Positions 12,763-24,605 of a stretch of DNA of 64,000 nucleotides are shown one piece after another. Source of the DNA: Euonymus europaeus (taxonomy: Eukaryota; Streptophyta; Magnoliopsida; Celastrales; Celastraceae); the NCBI GenBank assembly GCA_963580455.1, contig OY756972.1, positions 9,935,001 through 9,999,000 of the forward strand. The letters run 5' to 3'. The translations under genes and the position numbers were made by a program. The notes beneath the pieces are model-generated. The model was given only the letters and a program-made list of their open reading frames with translations, was not told the origin of the DNA and did no database searches. The first letter of the stretch is position 1. Each line of letters starts with the position of its first letter.

Positions 12763-14522
12763 GAGTTGAGCAACTTCGGACCATCAAAGTTGCTCGGTGT
12801 ACAATTTTTATTGTTCTTATATGTCAAATTTTACGAGTATAAGCTTCATAAATTATTTCGATGCCAAAACACCAACTTTATATGACAAATGCACAAAATC
12901 GTTAAAAGGTCCTCCATAGAGAGAGTTGAGCAACTTCGGACTATCAAAGTTGCTCGGGATAAACTTTTTATTTTTCTTTTATATCAAATTTTACTAGTAT
13001 AAGCTTCCTATATTATTTCGATGCCAAAACACCAACTTTCTATGACAAATGGACGAAACTATTAAAAGCTCCTCCATAGAAAGAGTTGAGCAAGTTCGGA
13101 TCATCAAAGTTACTCTATGTACACTTATTATTGTTCTTCTATGTCAAATTTTTTTAATACAAGTTTCGAAGATTATTTCGATTCCAAAACACCAACTTTC
13201 TATGATTAATGGATAAAACCGTTAAAAACTCCTCCATAGAGAGAGTTGAGCAACTTCGGACTATCAAAGTTGCTCGGGATAGACTTTTTATTGTTCTTCT
13301 ATGTCAAATTTTATGAGTATAAGCTTCCAAGATTATTTCGTTTCCAAAACACCAACTTTCTAAGACAAATGGATAGAACCGTTAAAAGCTCCTCCATAGA
13401 GAGAGTTGAGCAACTTCGGACCATCAAAAGTTGCTCGGTGTGCAATTTTTATTGTTTTTATATGTCAAATTTTAAGAGTATAAGCTTCCTAGATTATTTC
13501 GATGCCAAAACACCAACTTTCTATGACAAATGTACAAAACCGTTAAAAGCTCCTCCATAGAGAGAGTTGAGGAACTTCGGACCATCAAAGTTGCTCGGTT
13601 TAAACTTTTTTTTGTTCTTATATATCACATTTTATGAGTATAAGCTTCGCAGATTATTTCGATGCCAAAACACCAACTTTCTATGACAAATGGACAAAAC
13701 CGTTAAAAGCTCCTCGATAGAGAGAGTTGAGCAACTTCGGACTATCAAAGTTGCTCGGGATAAACTTTTTATTGTTCTTTTATGTCAAATTTTACGAGTA
13801 TAAGCTTCCTAGATTATTTCGATGCCAAAACACCAACTTTCTATGACAAATGGACGAAACCGTTAAAGGCTCCTCTATAGAGATAGTTGATCAAGTTCGG
13901 ATCATCAAAGTTACTCTATGTACACTTTTTATTGTTCTTCTATGTCAAATTTTTTTAATACAAGCTTCCAAGATTATTTCGATTCCAAAACACCAACTTT
14001 CTATGATTAATGGATAAAACCGTTGAAAGCTCCTCCATAGAGAGAGTTGAGCAACTTCGGACCATCAAAGTTGCTCGGTGTACAATTTTTATTGTTCTTA
14101 TATGTCAAAATTTTAGAGTATAAGCTTCCTAGATTATTTCGATGCCAAAACAAGAACTTTCTATGACAAATGGACAAAACCGTTAAAAGCTCCTCCATAG
14201 AGAGAGTTGAGGAACTTCGGACCATCAAAGTTGCTCGGTTTACACTTTTTTTTTTCTTATATATCAAATTTTATGAGTATAAGCTTCTTAGATTATTTCG
14301 ATGCCAAAACATCAACTTTCTATGTCAAATGGACAAAACCGTTAAAAGCTCCTCGATAGAGAGAGTTGAGCAACTTCGGACTACAAAAGTTTCTCGGGAT
14401 AGACTTTTTATTGTTCTTTTATGTCAAATTTTACGAGTATAAGCTTCCTAGATTATTTCGATGCCAAAACACCAACTTTCTATGATAAATGAGCAAAACC
14501 GTTAAAAGCTCCTCCATAGAGA

Positions 14523-14682
14523 GAGTTGAGTAACACCGAGCCATCAAAGTTGCTCGGTGTACAATTTTTATTGTTTTTCTATGTCGAATTTTCTAAATAT
14601 AAGCTTCGTAGATTATTTCGATGCCAAAACACCAACTTTCTATGGCAAATGGAGAAAACCGTTAAAAGCTCCTTCATAGAGA
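14523..14682 (+). repeat. Hybrid m12/m13 monomer with mutated head
   Basis: The first 20 bases differ from the usual GAGTTGAGCAACTTCGGACC by five clustered substitutions and read GAGTTGAGTAACACCGAGCC. The rest is an m12 front joined to an m13 rear, with GTTTTTCTATGTCGAATTTTC between. Relatives with one or two further differences sit at about 23165, 24446, 33089, 34370 and 36128, so this hybrid has been amplified as part of the HOR. Confidence 0.85.
14533..14560. other. Perfect 9-bp inverted repeat unique to this hybrid copy
   Basis: ACACCGAGC at 14533-14541 and GCTCGGTGT at 14552-14560 are exact reverse complements around a 10-base spacer. In ordinary monomers this left arm does not exist. 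Related hybrids elsewhere read ACACCGGGC or ACATCGGGC and so pair imperfectly. Confidence 0.9.
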
Positions 14683-15643
14683 GAGTTGAGCAACTTCGGA
14701 CCATCAAAGTTGCTCGGTGTACAATTTTTATTGTTCTTATATGTCAAATTTTACGAGTATAAGCTTCATAAATTATTTCGATGCCAAAACACCAACTTTA
14801 TATGACAAATGCACAAAATCGTTAAAAGCTCCTCCATAGAGAGAGTTGAGCAACTTCGGACTATCAAAGTTGCTCGGGATAAACTTTTTATTTTTCTTTT
14901 ATATCAAATTTTACTAGTATAAGCTTCCTATATTATTTCGATGCCAAAACACCAACTTTCTATGACAAATGGACGAAACTGTTAAAAGCTCCTCCATAGA
15001 GAGAGTTGAGCAAGTTCGGATCATCAAAGTTACTCTATGTACACTTTTTATTGTTCTTCTATGTCAAATTTTTTTAATACAAGCTTCCAAGATTATTTCG
15101 ATTCCAAAACACCAACTTTCTATAATTAATGGATAAAACCGTTAAAAACTCCTCCATAGAGAGAGTTGAGCAACTTCGGACTATCGAAGTTGCTCGGGAT
15201 AGACTTTTTGTTGTTCTTCTATGTCAAATTTTATGAGTATAAGCTTCCAAGATTATTTCGTTTCCAAAACACCAACTTTCTAAGACAAATGGATAAAACC
15301 GTTAAAAGCTCCTCCATAGAGAGAGTTGAGCAACTTCGGACCATCAAAGTTGCTCGGTGTACAATTTTTATTGTTCTTCTATGTCAAATTTTCTGAATAT
15401 AAGCTTCGTAGATTATTTCGATGCCAAAACACCAACTTTCTATGACAAATGGACGAAACCGTTAAAAGCTCCTCCATAGAGAGAGTTGAGCAACTTCGGA
15501 CTATCAAAAGTTGCTCGGGATAGACATTTTATTGTTCTTCTATGTCAAATTTTCTAAATATAAGCTTAGTAGATTATTTCGATGCCAAAACACCAACTTT
15601 CTATGGCAAATGGAGAAAACCGTTAAAAGCTCCTTCATAGAGA
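14683..15643 (+). repeat. 6-mer HOR derivative (m1-m4, m12, m13; 961 bp)
   Basis: The order is m1, m2, m3, m4, then directly m12 and m13, so m5-m11 are missing. m3 carries a rare TATAATTAATGG and m13 a rare AAGCTTAGTAG. Both rarities recur at 36288-37249, which shows common descent of the two places. Confidence 0.85.
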
Positions 15644-17083
15644 GAGTTGAGCAACTTCGCACCATCAAAGTTGCTCGGTGTACAATTTTTATTGTTCTTA
15701 TATGTCAAATTTTACGAGTATAAGCTTCATAAATTATTTTGATGCCAAAACACCAACTTTATATGACAAATGCACAAAATCGTTAAAAGCTCCTCCATAG
15801 AGAGAGTTGAGCAACTTCGGACTATCAAAGTTGCTCGGGATAAACTTTTTATTTTTCTTTTATATCAAATTTTACTAGTATAAGCTTCCTATATTATTTC
15901 GATGCCAAAACACCAACTTTCTATGACAAATGGACGAAACTGTTAAAAGCTCCTCCATAGAGAGAGTTGAGCAAGTTCGGATCATCAAAGTTACTCTATG
16001 TACACTTTTTATTGTTCTTCTATGTCAAATTTTTTTAATACAAGCTTCCAAGATTATTTCGATTCCAAAACACAAACTTTCTATGATTAATGGATAAAAC
16101 CGTTAAAAACTCCTCCATAGAGAGAGTTGAGCAAGTTCGGATCATCAAAGTTACTCTATGTACACTTTTTATTGTTCTTCTATGTCAAATTTTTTTAATA
16201 CAAGCTTCCAAGATTATTTCGATTCCAAAACACCAACTTTCTATGACTAATGGATAAAACCGTTGAAAGCTCCTCCATAGAGAGAGTTGAGCAACTTCGG
16301 ACCATCAAAGTTGCTCGGTGTGCAATTTTTATTGTTCTTATATGTCAAAATTTTAGAGTATAAGCTTCCTACATTATTTCGATGCCAAAACAAGAACTTT
16401 CTATGACAAATGGACAAAACCGTTAAAAGCTCCTCCATAGAGAGAGTTGAGGAACTTCGGACCATCAAAGTTGCTCGGTTTACACTTTTTTTTTTCTTAT
16501 ATATCAAATTTTATGAGTATAAGCTTCTTAGATTATTTCGATGCCAAAACATCAACTTTCTATGACAAATGGACAAAACCGTTAAAATCTCCTCGATAGA
16601 GAGAGTTGAGCAACTTCGGACTACAAAAGTTGCTCGGGATAGACTTTTTATTGTTCTTTTATGTCAAATTTTACGAGTATAAGCTTCCTAGATTATTTCG
16701 ATGCCAAAACACCAACTTTCTATGACAAATGGACAAAACCTTTAAAAGATCCTCCATAGAGAGAGTTGAGCAACTTCGGACCATCAAAGTTGCTCGGTGT
16801 ATAATTTTTATTGTTCTTCTATGTCAAATTTTCTGAATATAAGCTTCGTAGATTATTTCGATGCCAAAACACCAACTTTCTATGACAAATGGACGAAACC
16901 ATTAAAAGCTCCTCCATAGAGAGAGTTGAGCAACTTCGGACTATCAAAAGTTGCTCGGGATAGACATTTGATTGTTCTTCTATGTCAAATTTTCTAAATA
17001 TAAGCTTCGTATATTATTTTGATGCCAAAACACCAACTTTCTATGGCAAATGGAGAAAACCGTTAAAAGCTCGTTCATAGAGA
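15644..17083 (+). repeat. 9-mer HOR derivative (m1-m3, m8-m13; 1440 bp)
   Basis: m3 (15964) is followed directly by m8 (16124), so m4-m7 are missing. m3 and m8 are the two TTACTCTATG subtypes and are close relatives. Misalignment between them readily explains the loss. The m3 copy reads CCAAAACACAAAC instead of CCAAAACACCAAC. Confidence 0.85.
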
Positions 17084-18928
17084 GAGTTGAGCAACTTCGG
17101 ACCATCAAAGTTGCTCGGTGTACAATTTTTATTGTTCTTATATGTCAAATTTTATGAGTATAGGCTTCATAAATTATTTCGATGCCAAAACAGCAACTTT
17201 ATATGACAAATGCACAAAATCGTTAAAAGCTCCTCCATAGAGAGAGTTGAGCAACTTCGGACTATCAAAGTTGCTCGGGATAAACTTTTTATTTTTCTTT
17301 TATATCAAATTTTTCTAGTATAAGCTTCCTATATTATTTCGATGCCAAAACACCAACTTTCTATGACAAATGGACGAAACTGTTAAAAGCTCCTCCATAG
17401 AGAGAGTTGAGCAAGTTCGGATCATCAAAGTTACTCTATGTACACTTTTTATTGTTCTTCTATGTCAAATTTTTTTAATACAAGCTTCCAAGATTATTTC
17501 GATTCCAAAACACCAACTTTCTATGATTAATGGATAAAACCGTTAAAAACTCCTCCATAGAGAGAGTTGAGCAACTTCGGACTATCAAAGTTGCTCGGGA
17601 TAGACTTTTTATTGTTCTTCTATGTCAAATTTTATGAGTATAAGCTTCCAAGATTATTTCGTTTCCAAAACACCAACTATCTTAGACAAATGGATAAAAC
17701 CGTTAAAAGCTCCTCCATAGAGAGAGTTGAGCAACTTCGGATCATCAAAAGTTGCTCGGTGTGCAATTTTTATTGTTCTTATATGTCAAATTTTAAGAGT
17801 ATAAGCTTCCTAGATTATTTCGATGCCAAAACACCAACTTTCTATGACAAATGTACAAAACCGTTAAAAGCTCCTCCATAGAGAGAGTTGAGGAACTTCG
17901 GACCATCAAAGTTGCTCGGTTTAAACTTTTTTTTGTTCTTATATATCAAATTTTATGAGTATAAGCTTCGCAGATTATTTCGATGCCAAAACACCAACTT
18001 TCTATGACAAATGGACAAAACCGTTAAAAGCTCCTCGATAGAGAGAGTTGAGCAACTTCGGACTATCAAAGTTGCTCGGGATAAACTTTTTATTGTTCTT
18101 TTATGTCAAATTTTACGAGTATAAGCTTCCTAGATTATTTCGATGCCAAAACACCAACTTTCTATGACAAATGGACGAAACCGTTAAAAGCTCCTCCATA
18201 GAGAGAGTTGAGCAAGTTCGGATCATCAAAGTTACTCTATGTACACTTTTTATTGTTCTTCTATGTCATATTTTTTTAATACAAGCTTCCAAGATTATTT
18301 CGTTTCCAAAACACTAACTTTCTATGACTAATGGATAAAACCGTTGAAAGCTCCTCCATAGAGAGAGTTGAGCAACTTTGGACCATCAAAGTTGCTCGGT
18401 GTGCAATTTTTATTGTTCTTATATGTCAAAATTTTAGAGTATAAGCTTCCTAGATTATTTCGATGCCAAAACAAGAACTTTCTATGACAAATGGACAAAA
18501 CCGTTAAAAGCTCCTCCATAGAGAGAGTTGAGGAACTTCGGACCATCAAAGTTGCTCGGTTTACACTTTTTTTTTCTTATATATCAAATTTTATGAGTAT
18601 AAGCTTCTTAGATTATTTCGATGCCAAAACATCAACTTTCTATGACAAATGGAGAAAACCGTTAAAAGCTCCTCGATAGAGAGAGTTGAGCAACTTCGGA
18701 CTACAAAAGTTGCTCGGGATAGACTTTTTATTGTTCTTTTATGTCAAATTTTACGAGTATAAGCTTCCTAGATTATTTCGATGCCAAAACACCAACTTTC
18801 TATGACAAATGGACAAAACCTTTAAAAGATCCTCCATAGAGAGAGTTGAGCAACTTCGGACCTTCAAAGTTGCTCGGTGTACAATTTTTATTGTTCTTCT
18901 ATGTCAAATTTTCTGAATATAAGCTTGG
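16689..18928 (+). repeat. 2240-bp tandem duplication, unit 1
   Basis: This 14-monomer stretch is followed immediately by a near-identical copy at a constant offset of 2240 bp. Shared rare variants include GGTGTATAATTTTT (16800), CGTATATTATTTTG in m13, AGCTCGTTCATAG, the m1 form TATAGGCTTCATAAATT with CAGCAAC, and CAACTATCTTAGAC in m4. The unit ends in monomer m12 at about 18928. Its boundaries fall where the two copies stop matching. Confidence 0.9.
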
Positions 18929-19002
18929 TAGATTATTTCGATGCCAAAACACCAACTTTCTATGACAAATGGACAAAACCTTTAAAAGATCCTCCATAGA
19001 GA
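18843..19002 (+). repeat. Chimeric m12/m11 monomer at duplication junction
   Basis: The front is m12 and the tail is m11. The crossover lies between AAGCTTGGTAG near 18922 and the m11-specific CTTTAAAAGATCC near 18979. The next monomer is again an m12, so two m12-like monomers stand in a row here and nowhere else in the regular HOR. Confidence 0.8.
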
Positions 19003-21168
19003 GAGTTGAGCAACTTCGGACCATCAAAGTTGCTCGGTGTATAATTTTTATTGTTCTTCTATGTCAAATTTTCTGAATATAAGCTTCGTAGATTATTTCG
19101 ATGCCAAAACACCAACTTTCTATGACAAATGGACGAAACCATTAAAAGCTCCTCCATAGAGAGAGTTGAGCAACTTCGGACTATCAAAAGTTGCTCGGGA
19201 TAGACATTTGATTGTTCTTCTATGTCAAATTTTCTAAATATAAGCTTCGTATATTATTTTGATGCCAAAACACCAACTTTCTATGGCAAATGGAGAAAAC
19301 CGTTAAAAGCTCGTTCATAGAGAGAGTTGAGCAACTTCGGACCATCAAAGTTGCTCGGTGTACAATTTTTATTGTTCTTATATGTCAAATTTTATGAGTA
19401 TAGGCTTCATAAATTATTTCGATGCCAAAACAGCAACTTTATATGACAAATGCACAAAATCGTTAAAAGCTCCTCCATAGAGAGAGTTGAGCAACTTCGG
19501 ACTATCAAAGTTGCTCGGGATAAACTTTTTATTTTTCTTTTATATCAAATTTTTCTAGTATAAGCTTCCTATATTATTTCGATGCCAAAACACCAACTTT
19601 CTATGACAAATGGACGAAACTGTTAAAAGCTCCTCCATAGAGAGAGTTGAGCAAGTTCGGATCATCAAAGTTACTCTATGTACACTTTTTATTGTTCTTC
19701 TATGTCAAATTTTTTTAATACAAGCTTCCAAGATTATTTCGATTCCAAAACACCAACTTTCTATGATTAATGGATAAAACCGTTAAAAACTCCTCCATAG
19801 AGAGAGTTGAGCAACTTCGGACTATCAAAGTTGCTCGGGATAGACTTTTTATTGTTCTTCTATGTCAAATTTTATGAGTATAAGCTTCCAAGATTATTTC
19901 GTTTCCAAAACACCAACTATCTTAGACAAATGGATAAAACCGTTAAAAGCTCCTCCATAGAGAGAGTTGAGCAACTTCGGATCATCAAAAGTTGCTCGGT
20001 GTGCAATTTTTATTGTTCTTATATGTCAAATTTTAAGAGTATAAGCTTCCTAGATTATTTCGATGCCAAAACACCAACTTTCTATGACAAATGTACAAAA
20101 CCGTTAAAAGCTCCTCCATAGAGAGAGTTGAGGAACTTCGGACCATCAAAGTTGCTCGGTTTAAACTTTTTTTTGTTCTTATATATCAAATTTTATGAGT
20201 ATAAGCTTCGCAGATTATTTCGATGCCAAAACACCAACTTTCTATGACAAATGGACAAAACCGTTAAAAGCTCCTCGATAGAGAGAGTTGAGCAACTTCG
20301 GACTATCAAAGTTGCTCGGGATAAACTTTTTATTGTTCTTTTATGTCAAATTTTACGAGTATAAGCTTCCTAGATTATTTCGATGCCAAAACACCAACTT
20401 TGTATGACAAATGGACGAAACCGTTAAAAGCTCCTCCATAGAGAGAGTTGAGCAAGTTCGGATCATCAAAGTTACTCTATGTACACTTTTTATTGTTCTT
20501 CTATGTCATATTTTTTTAATACAAGCTTCCAAGATTATTTCGTTTCCAAAACACTAACTTTCTATGACTAATGGATAAAACCGTTGAAAGCTCCTCCATA
20601 GAGAGAGTTGAGCAACTTTGGACCATCAAAGTTGCTCGGTGTGCAATTTTTATTGTTCTTATATGTCAAAATTTTAGAGTATAAGCTTCCTAGATTATTT
20701 CGATGCCAAAACAAGAACTTTCTATGACAAATGGACAAAACCGTTAAAAGCTCCTCCATAGAGAGAGTTGAGGAACTTCGGACCATCAAAGTTGCTCGGT
20801 TTACACTTTTTTTTTCTTATATATCAAATTTTATGAGTATAAGCTTCTTAGATTATTTCGATGCCAAAACATCAACTTTCTATGACAAATGGAGAAAACC
20901 GTTAAAAGCTCCTCGATAGAGAGAGTTGAGCAACTTCGGACTACAAAAGTTGCTCGGGATAGACTTTTTATTGTTCTTTTATGTCAAATTTTACGAGTAT
21001 AAGCTTCCTAGATTATTTCGATGCCAAAACACCAACTTTCTATGACAAATGGACAAAACCTTTAAAAGATCCTCCATAGAGAGAGTTGAGCAACTTCGGA
21101 CCTTCAAAGTTGCTCGGTGTACAATTTTTATTGTTCTTCTATGTCAAATTTTCTGAATATAAGCTTCG
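18929..21168 (+). repeat. 2240-bp tandem duplication, unit 2
   Basis: Copy of the preceding unit. I noticed one substitution between them, C at 18162 versus G at 20402. At the junction the monomer starting near 18843 has an m12 front (CCTTCAAAG, CTGAATATAAG) and an m11 tail (CTTTAAAAGATCC). It is a chimera marking the out-of-register exchange. Confidence 0.9.
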
Positions 21169-21403
21169 TAGATTATTTCGATGCCAAAACACCAACTTTC
21201 TATGACAAATGGACGAAACCGTTAAAAGCTCCTCCATAGAGAGAGTTGAGCAACTTCGGACTATCAAAAGTTGCTCGGGATAGACATTTTATTGTTCTTC
21301 TATGTCAAATTTTCTAAATATAAGCTTCGTAGATTATTTCGATGCCAAAACACCAACTTTCTATGGCAAATGGAGAAAACCGTTAAAAGCTCCTTCATAG
21401 AGA

Positions 21404-23324
21404 GAGTTGAGCAACTTCGGACCATCAAAGTTGCTCGGTGTACAATTTTTATTGTTCTTATATGTCAAATTTTACGAGTATAAGCTTCATAAATTATTTC
21501 GATGCCAAAACACCAACTTTATATGACAAATGCACAAAATCGTTAAAAGCTCCTCCATAGAGAGAGTTGAGCAACTTCGGACTATCAAAGTTTCTCGGGA
21601 TAAACTTTTTATTTTTCTTTTATATCAAATTTTACTAGTATAAGCTTCCTATATTATTTCGATGCCAAAACACCAACTTTCTATGACAAATGGACGAAAC
21701 TATTAAAAGCTCCTCCATAGAGAGAGTTGAGCAAGTTCGGATCATCAAAGTTACTCTATGTACACTTATTATTGTTCTTCTATGTCAAATTTTTTTAATA
21801 CATGCTTCGAAGATTATTTCGATTCCAAAACACCAACTTTCTATGATTAATGGATAAAACCGTTAAAAACTCCTCCATAGAGAGAGTTGAGCAACTTCGG
21901 ACTATCAAAGTTGCTCGGGATAGACTTTTTATTGTTCTTCTATGTCAAATTTTATGAGTATAAGCTTCCAAGATTATTTCGTTTCCAAAACACCAACTTT
22001 CTAAGACAAATGGATAGAACCGTTAAAAGCTCCTCCATAGAGAGAGTTGAGCAACTTCGGACCATCAAAAGTTGCTCGGTGTGCAATTTTTATTGTTTTT
22101 ATATGTCAAATTTTAAGAGTATAAGCTTCCTAGATTATTTCGATGCCAAAACACCAACTTTCTATGACAAATGTACAAAACCGTTAAAAGCTCCTCCATA
22201 GAGAGAGTTGAGGAACTTCGGACCATCAAAGTTGCTCGGTTTAAACTTTTTTTTGTTCTTATATATCACATTTTATGAGTATAAGCTTCGCAGATTATTT
22301 CGATGCCAAAACACCAACTTTCTATGACAAATGGACAAAACCGTTAAAAGCTCCTCGATAGAGAGAGTTGAGCAACTTCGGACTATCAAAGTTGCTCGGG
22401 ATAAACTTTTTATTGTTCTTTTATGTCAAATTTTACGAGTATAAGCTTCCTAGATTATTTCGATGCCAAAACACCAACTTTCTATGACAAATGGACGAAA
22501 CCGTTAAAAGCTCCCCTATAGAGATAGTTGAGCAAGTTCGGATCATCAAAGTTACTCTATGTACACTTTTTATTGTTCTTCTATGTCAAATTTTTTTAAT
22601 ACAAGCTTCCAAGATTATTTCGATTCCAAAACACCAACTTTCTATGACTAATGGATAAAACCGTTGAAAGCTCCTCCATAGAGAGAGTTGAGCAACTTCG
22701 GACCATCAAAGTTGCTCGGTGTACAATTTTTATTGTTCTTATATGTCAAAATTTTAGAGTATAAGCTTCCTAGATTATTTCGATGCCAAAACAAGAACTT
22801 TCTATGACAAATGGACAAAACCGTTAAAAGCTCCTCCATAGAGAGAGTTGAGGAACTTCGGACCATCAAAGTTGCTCGGTTTACACTTTTTTTTTTTCTT
22901 ATATATCAAATTTTATGAGTATAAGCTTCTTAGATTATTTCGATGCCAAAACATCAACTTTCTATGTCAAATGGACAAAACCGTTAAAAGCTCCTCGATA
23001 GAGAGAGTTGAGCAACTTCGGACTACAAAAGTTGCTCGGGATAGACTTTTTATTGTTCTTTTATGTCAAATTTTACGAGTATAAGCTTCCTAGATTATTT
23101 CGATGCCAAAACACCAACTTTCTATGATAAATGAGCAAAACCGTTAAAAGCTCCTCCATAGAGAGAGTTGAGTAACACCGGGCCATCAAAGTTGCTCGGT
23201 GTACAATTTTTATTGTTTTTCTATGTCGAATTTTCTAAATATAAGCTTCGTAGATTATTTCGATGCCAAAACACCAACTTTCTATGGCAAATGGAGAAAA
23301 CCGTTAAAAGCTCCTTCATAGAGA
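21404..23324 (+). repeat. 12-mer HOR variant (1921 bp)
   Basis: Same design as 12763-14682: m1-m11 plus one hybrid m12/m13 monomer. The m7 tail reads CTCCCCTATAGAGATAG. m10 has the longest T-run of its class in the window, eleven Ts. Confidence 0.85.
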
Positions 23325-24605
23325 GAGCTGAGCAACTTCGGACCATCAAAGTTGCTCGGTGTACAATTTTTATTGTTCTTATATGTCAAATTTTACGAGT
23401 ATAAGCTTCATAAATTATTTCGATGCCAAAACACCAACTTTATATGACAAATGCACAAAATCGTTAAAAGCTCCTCCATAGAGAGAGTTGAGCAACTTCG
23501 GACTATCAAAGTTGCTCGGGATAAACTTTTTATTTTTCTTTTATATCAAATTTTACTAGTATAAGCTTCCTATATTATTTCGATGCCAAAACACCAACTT
23601 TCTATGACAAATGGACGAAACTATTAAAAGCTCCTCCATAGAGAGAGTTGAGCAAGTTCGGATCATCAAAGTTACTCTATGTACACTTATTATTGTTCTT
23701 CTATGTCAATTTTTTTTAATACATGCTTCGAAGATTATTTCGATTCCAAAACACCAACTTTCTATGATTAATGGATAAAACCGTTAAAAACTCCTCCATA
23801 GAGAGAGTTGAGCAACTTCGGACTATCAAAGTTGCTCGGGATAGACTTTTTATTGTTCTTCTATGTCAAATTTTATGAGTATAAGCTTCCAAGATTATTT
23901 CGTTTCCAAAACACCAACTTTCTAAGACAAATGGATAGAACCGTTAAAAGCTCCTCCATAGAGAGAGTTGAGCAACTTCGGACCATCAAAAGTTGCTCGG
24001 TGTGCAATTTTTATTGTTTTTATATGTCAAATTTTAAGAGTATAAGCTTCCTAGATTATTTCGATGCCAAAACACCAACTTTCTATGACAAATGTACAAA
24101 ACCGTTAAAAGCTCCTCCATAGAGAGAGTTGAGGAACTTCGGACCATCAAAGTTGCTCGGTTTAAACTTTTTTTTGTTCTTATATATCACATTTTATGAG
24201 TATAAGCTTCGCAGATTATTTCGATGCCAAAACACCAACTTTCTATGACAAATGGACAAAACCGTTAAAAGCTCCTCGATAGAGAGAGTTGAGGAACTTC
24301 GGGCTATCAAAGTTGCTCGGGATAAACTTTTTATTGTTCTTTTATGTCAAATTTTACGAGTATAAGCTTCCTAGATTATTTCGATGCCAAAACACCAACT
24401 TTCTATGATAAATGAGCAAAACCGTTAAAAGCTCCTCCATAGAGAGAGTTGAGTAACATCGGGCCATCAAAGTTGCTCGGTGTACAATTTTTATTGTTTT
24501 TCTATGTCGAATTTTCTAAATATAAGCTTCGTAGATTATTTCGATGCCAAAACACCAACTTTCTATGGCAAATGGAGAAAACCGTTAAAAGCTCCTTCAT
24601 AGAGA
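23325..24605 (+). repeat. 8-mer HOR derivative (1281 bp)
   Basis: The order is m1, m2, m3, m4, m5, m6, then an m7 front with the altered m11 tail (GGGCTATCAAAG ... ATGATAAATGAGC), then the hybrid m12/m13 monomer headed GAGTAACATCGGGCC. m8-m10 are missing. An apparently identical design stands at 33249-34529. Confidence 0.85.

Larger units (their letters stand above)
12763..14682 (+). repeat. 12-mer HOR variant with m12/m13 fused (1920 bp)
   Basis: The unit runs m1-m11 and then has a single hybrid monomer (14523-14682) in place of m12 plus m13. The hybrid has the GGTGTACAATTTTT front of m12 and the CTAAATATAAG and TATGGCAAATGGAG rear of m13. Its head is mutated to GAGTAACACCGAGCC, and the preceding m11 tail reads ATGATAAATGAGC. 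Other marks are TCTATAGAGATAG at the m7/m8 junction (~13873), GTTTTTATATG in m5, and a lost HindIII site (AAGTTT) in m3 near 13162. The same 12-mer design recurs at 21404 and 31329, and shortened at 34530. Confidence 0.88.
14080..15650 (+). repeat. Segmental duplication D, left copy (~1.6 kb)
   Basis: It matches 35685-37255 at offset 21605. Shared features are m9-m11, the hybrid monomer, m1-m4, the m4-to-m12 jump, TATAATTAATGG and AAGCTTAGTAG. The copies differ at several places, for example GAGTAACACCGAGCC versus GAGTAACACCGGGCC, and TTACGAG versus TTATGAG in m11. Confidence 0.8.
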
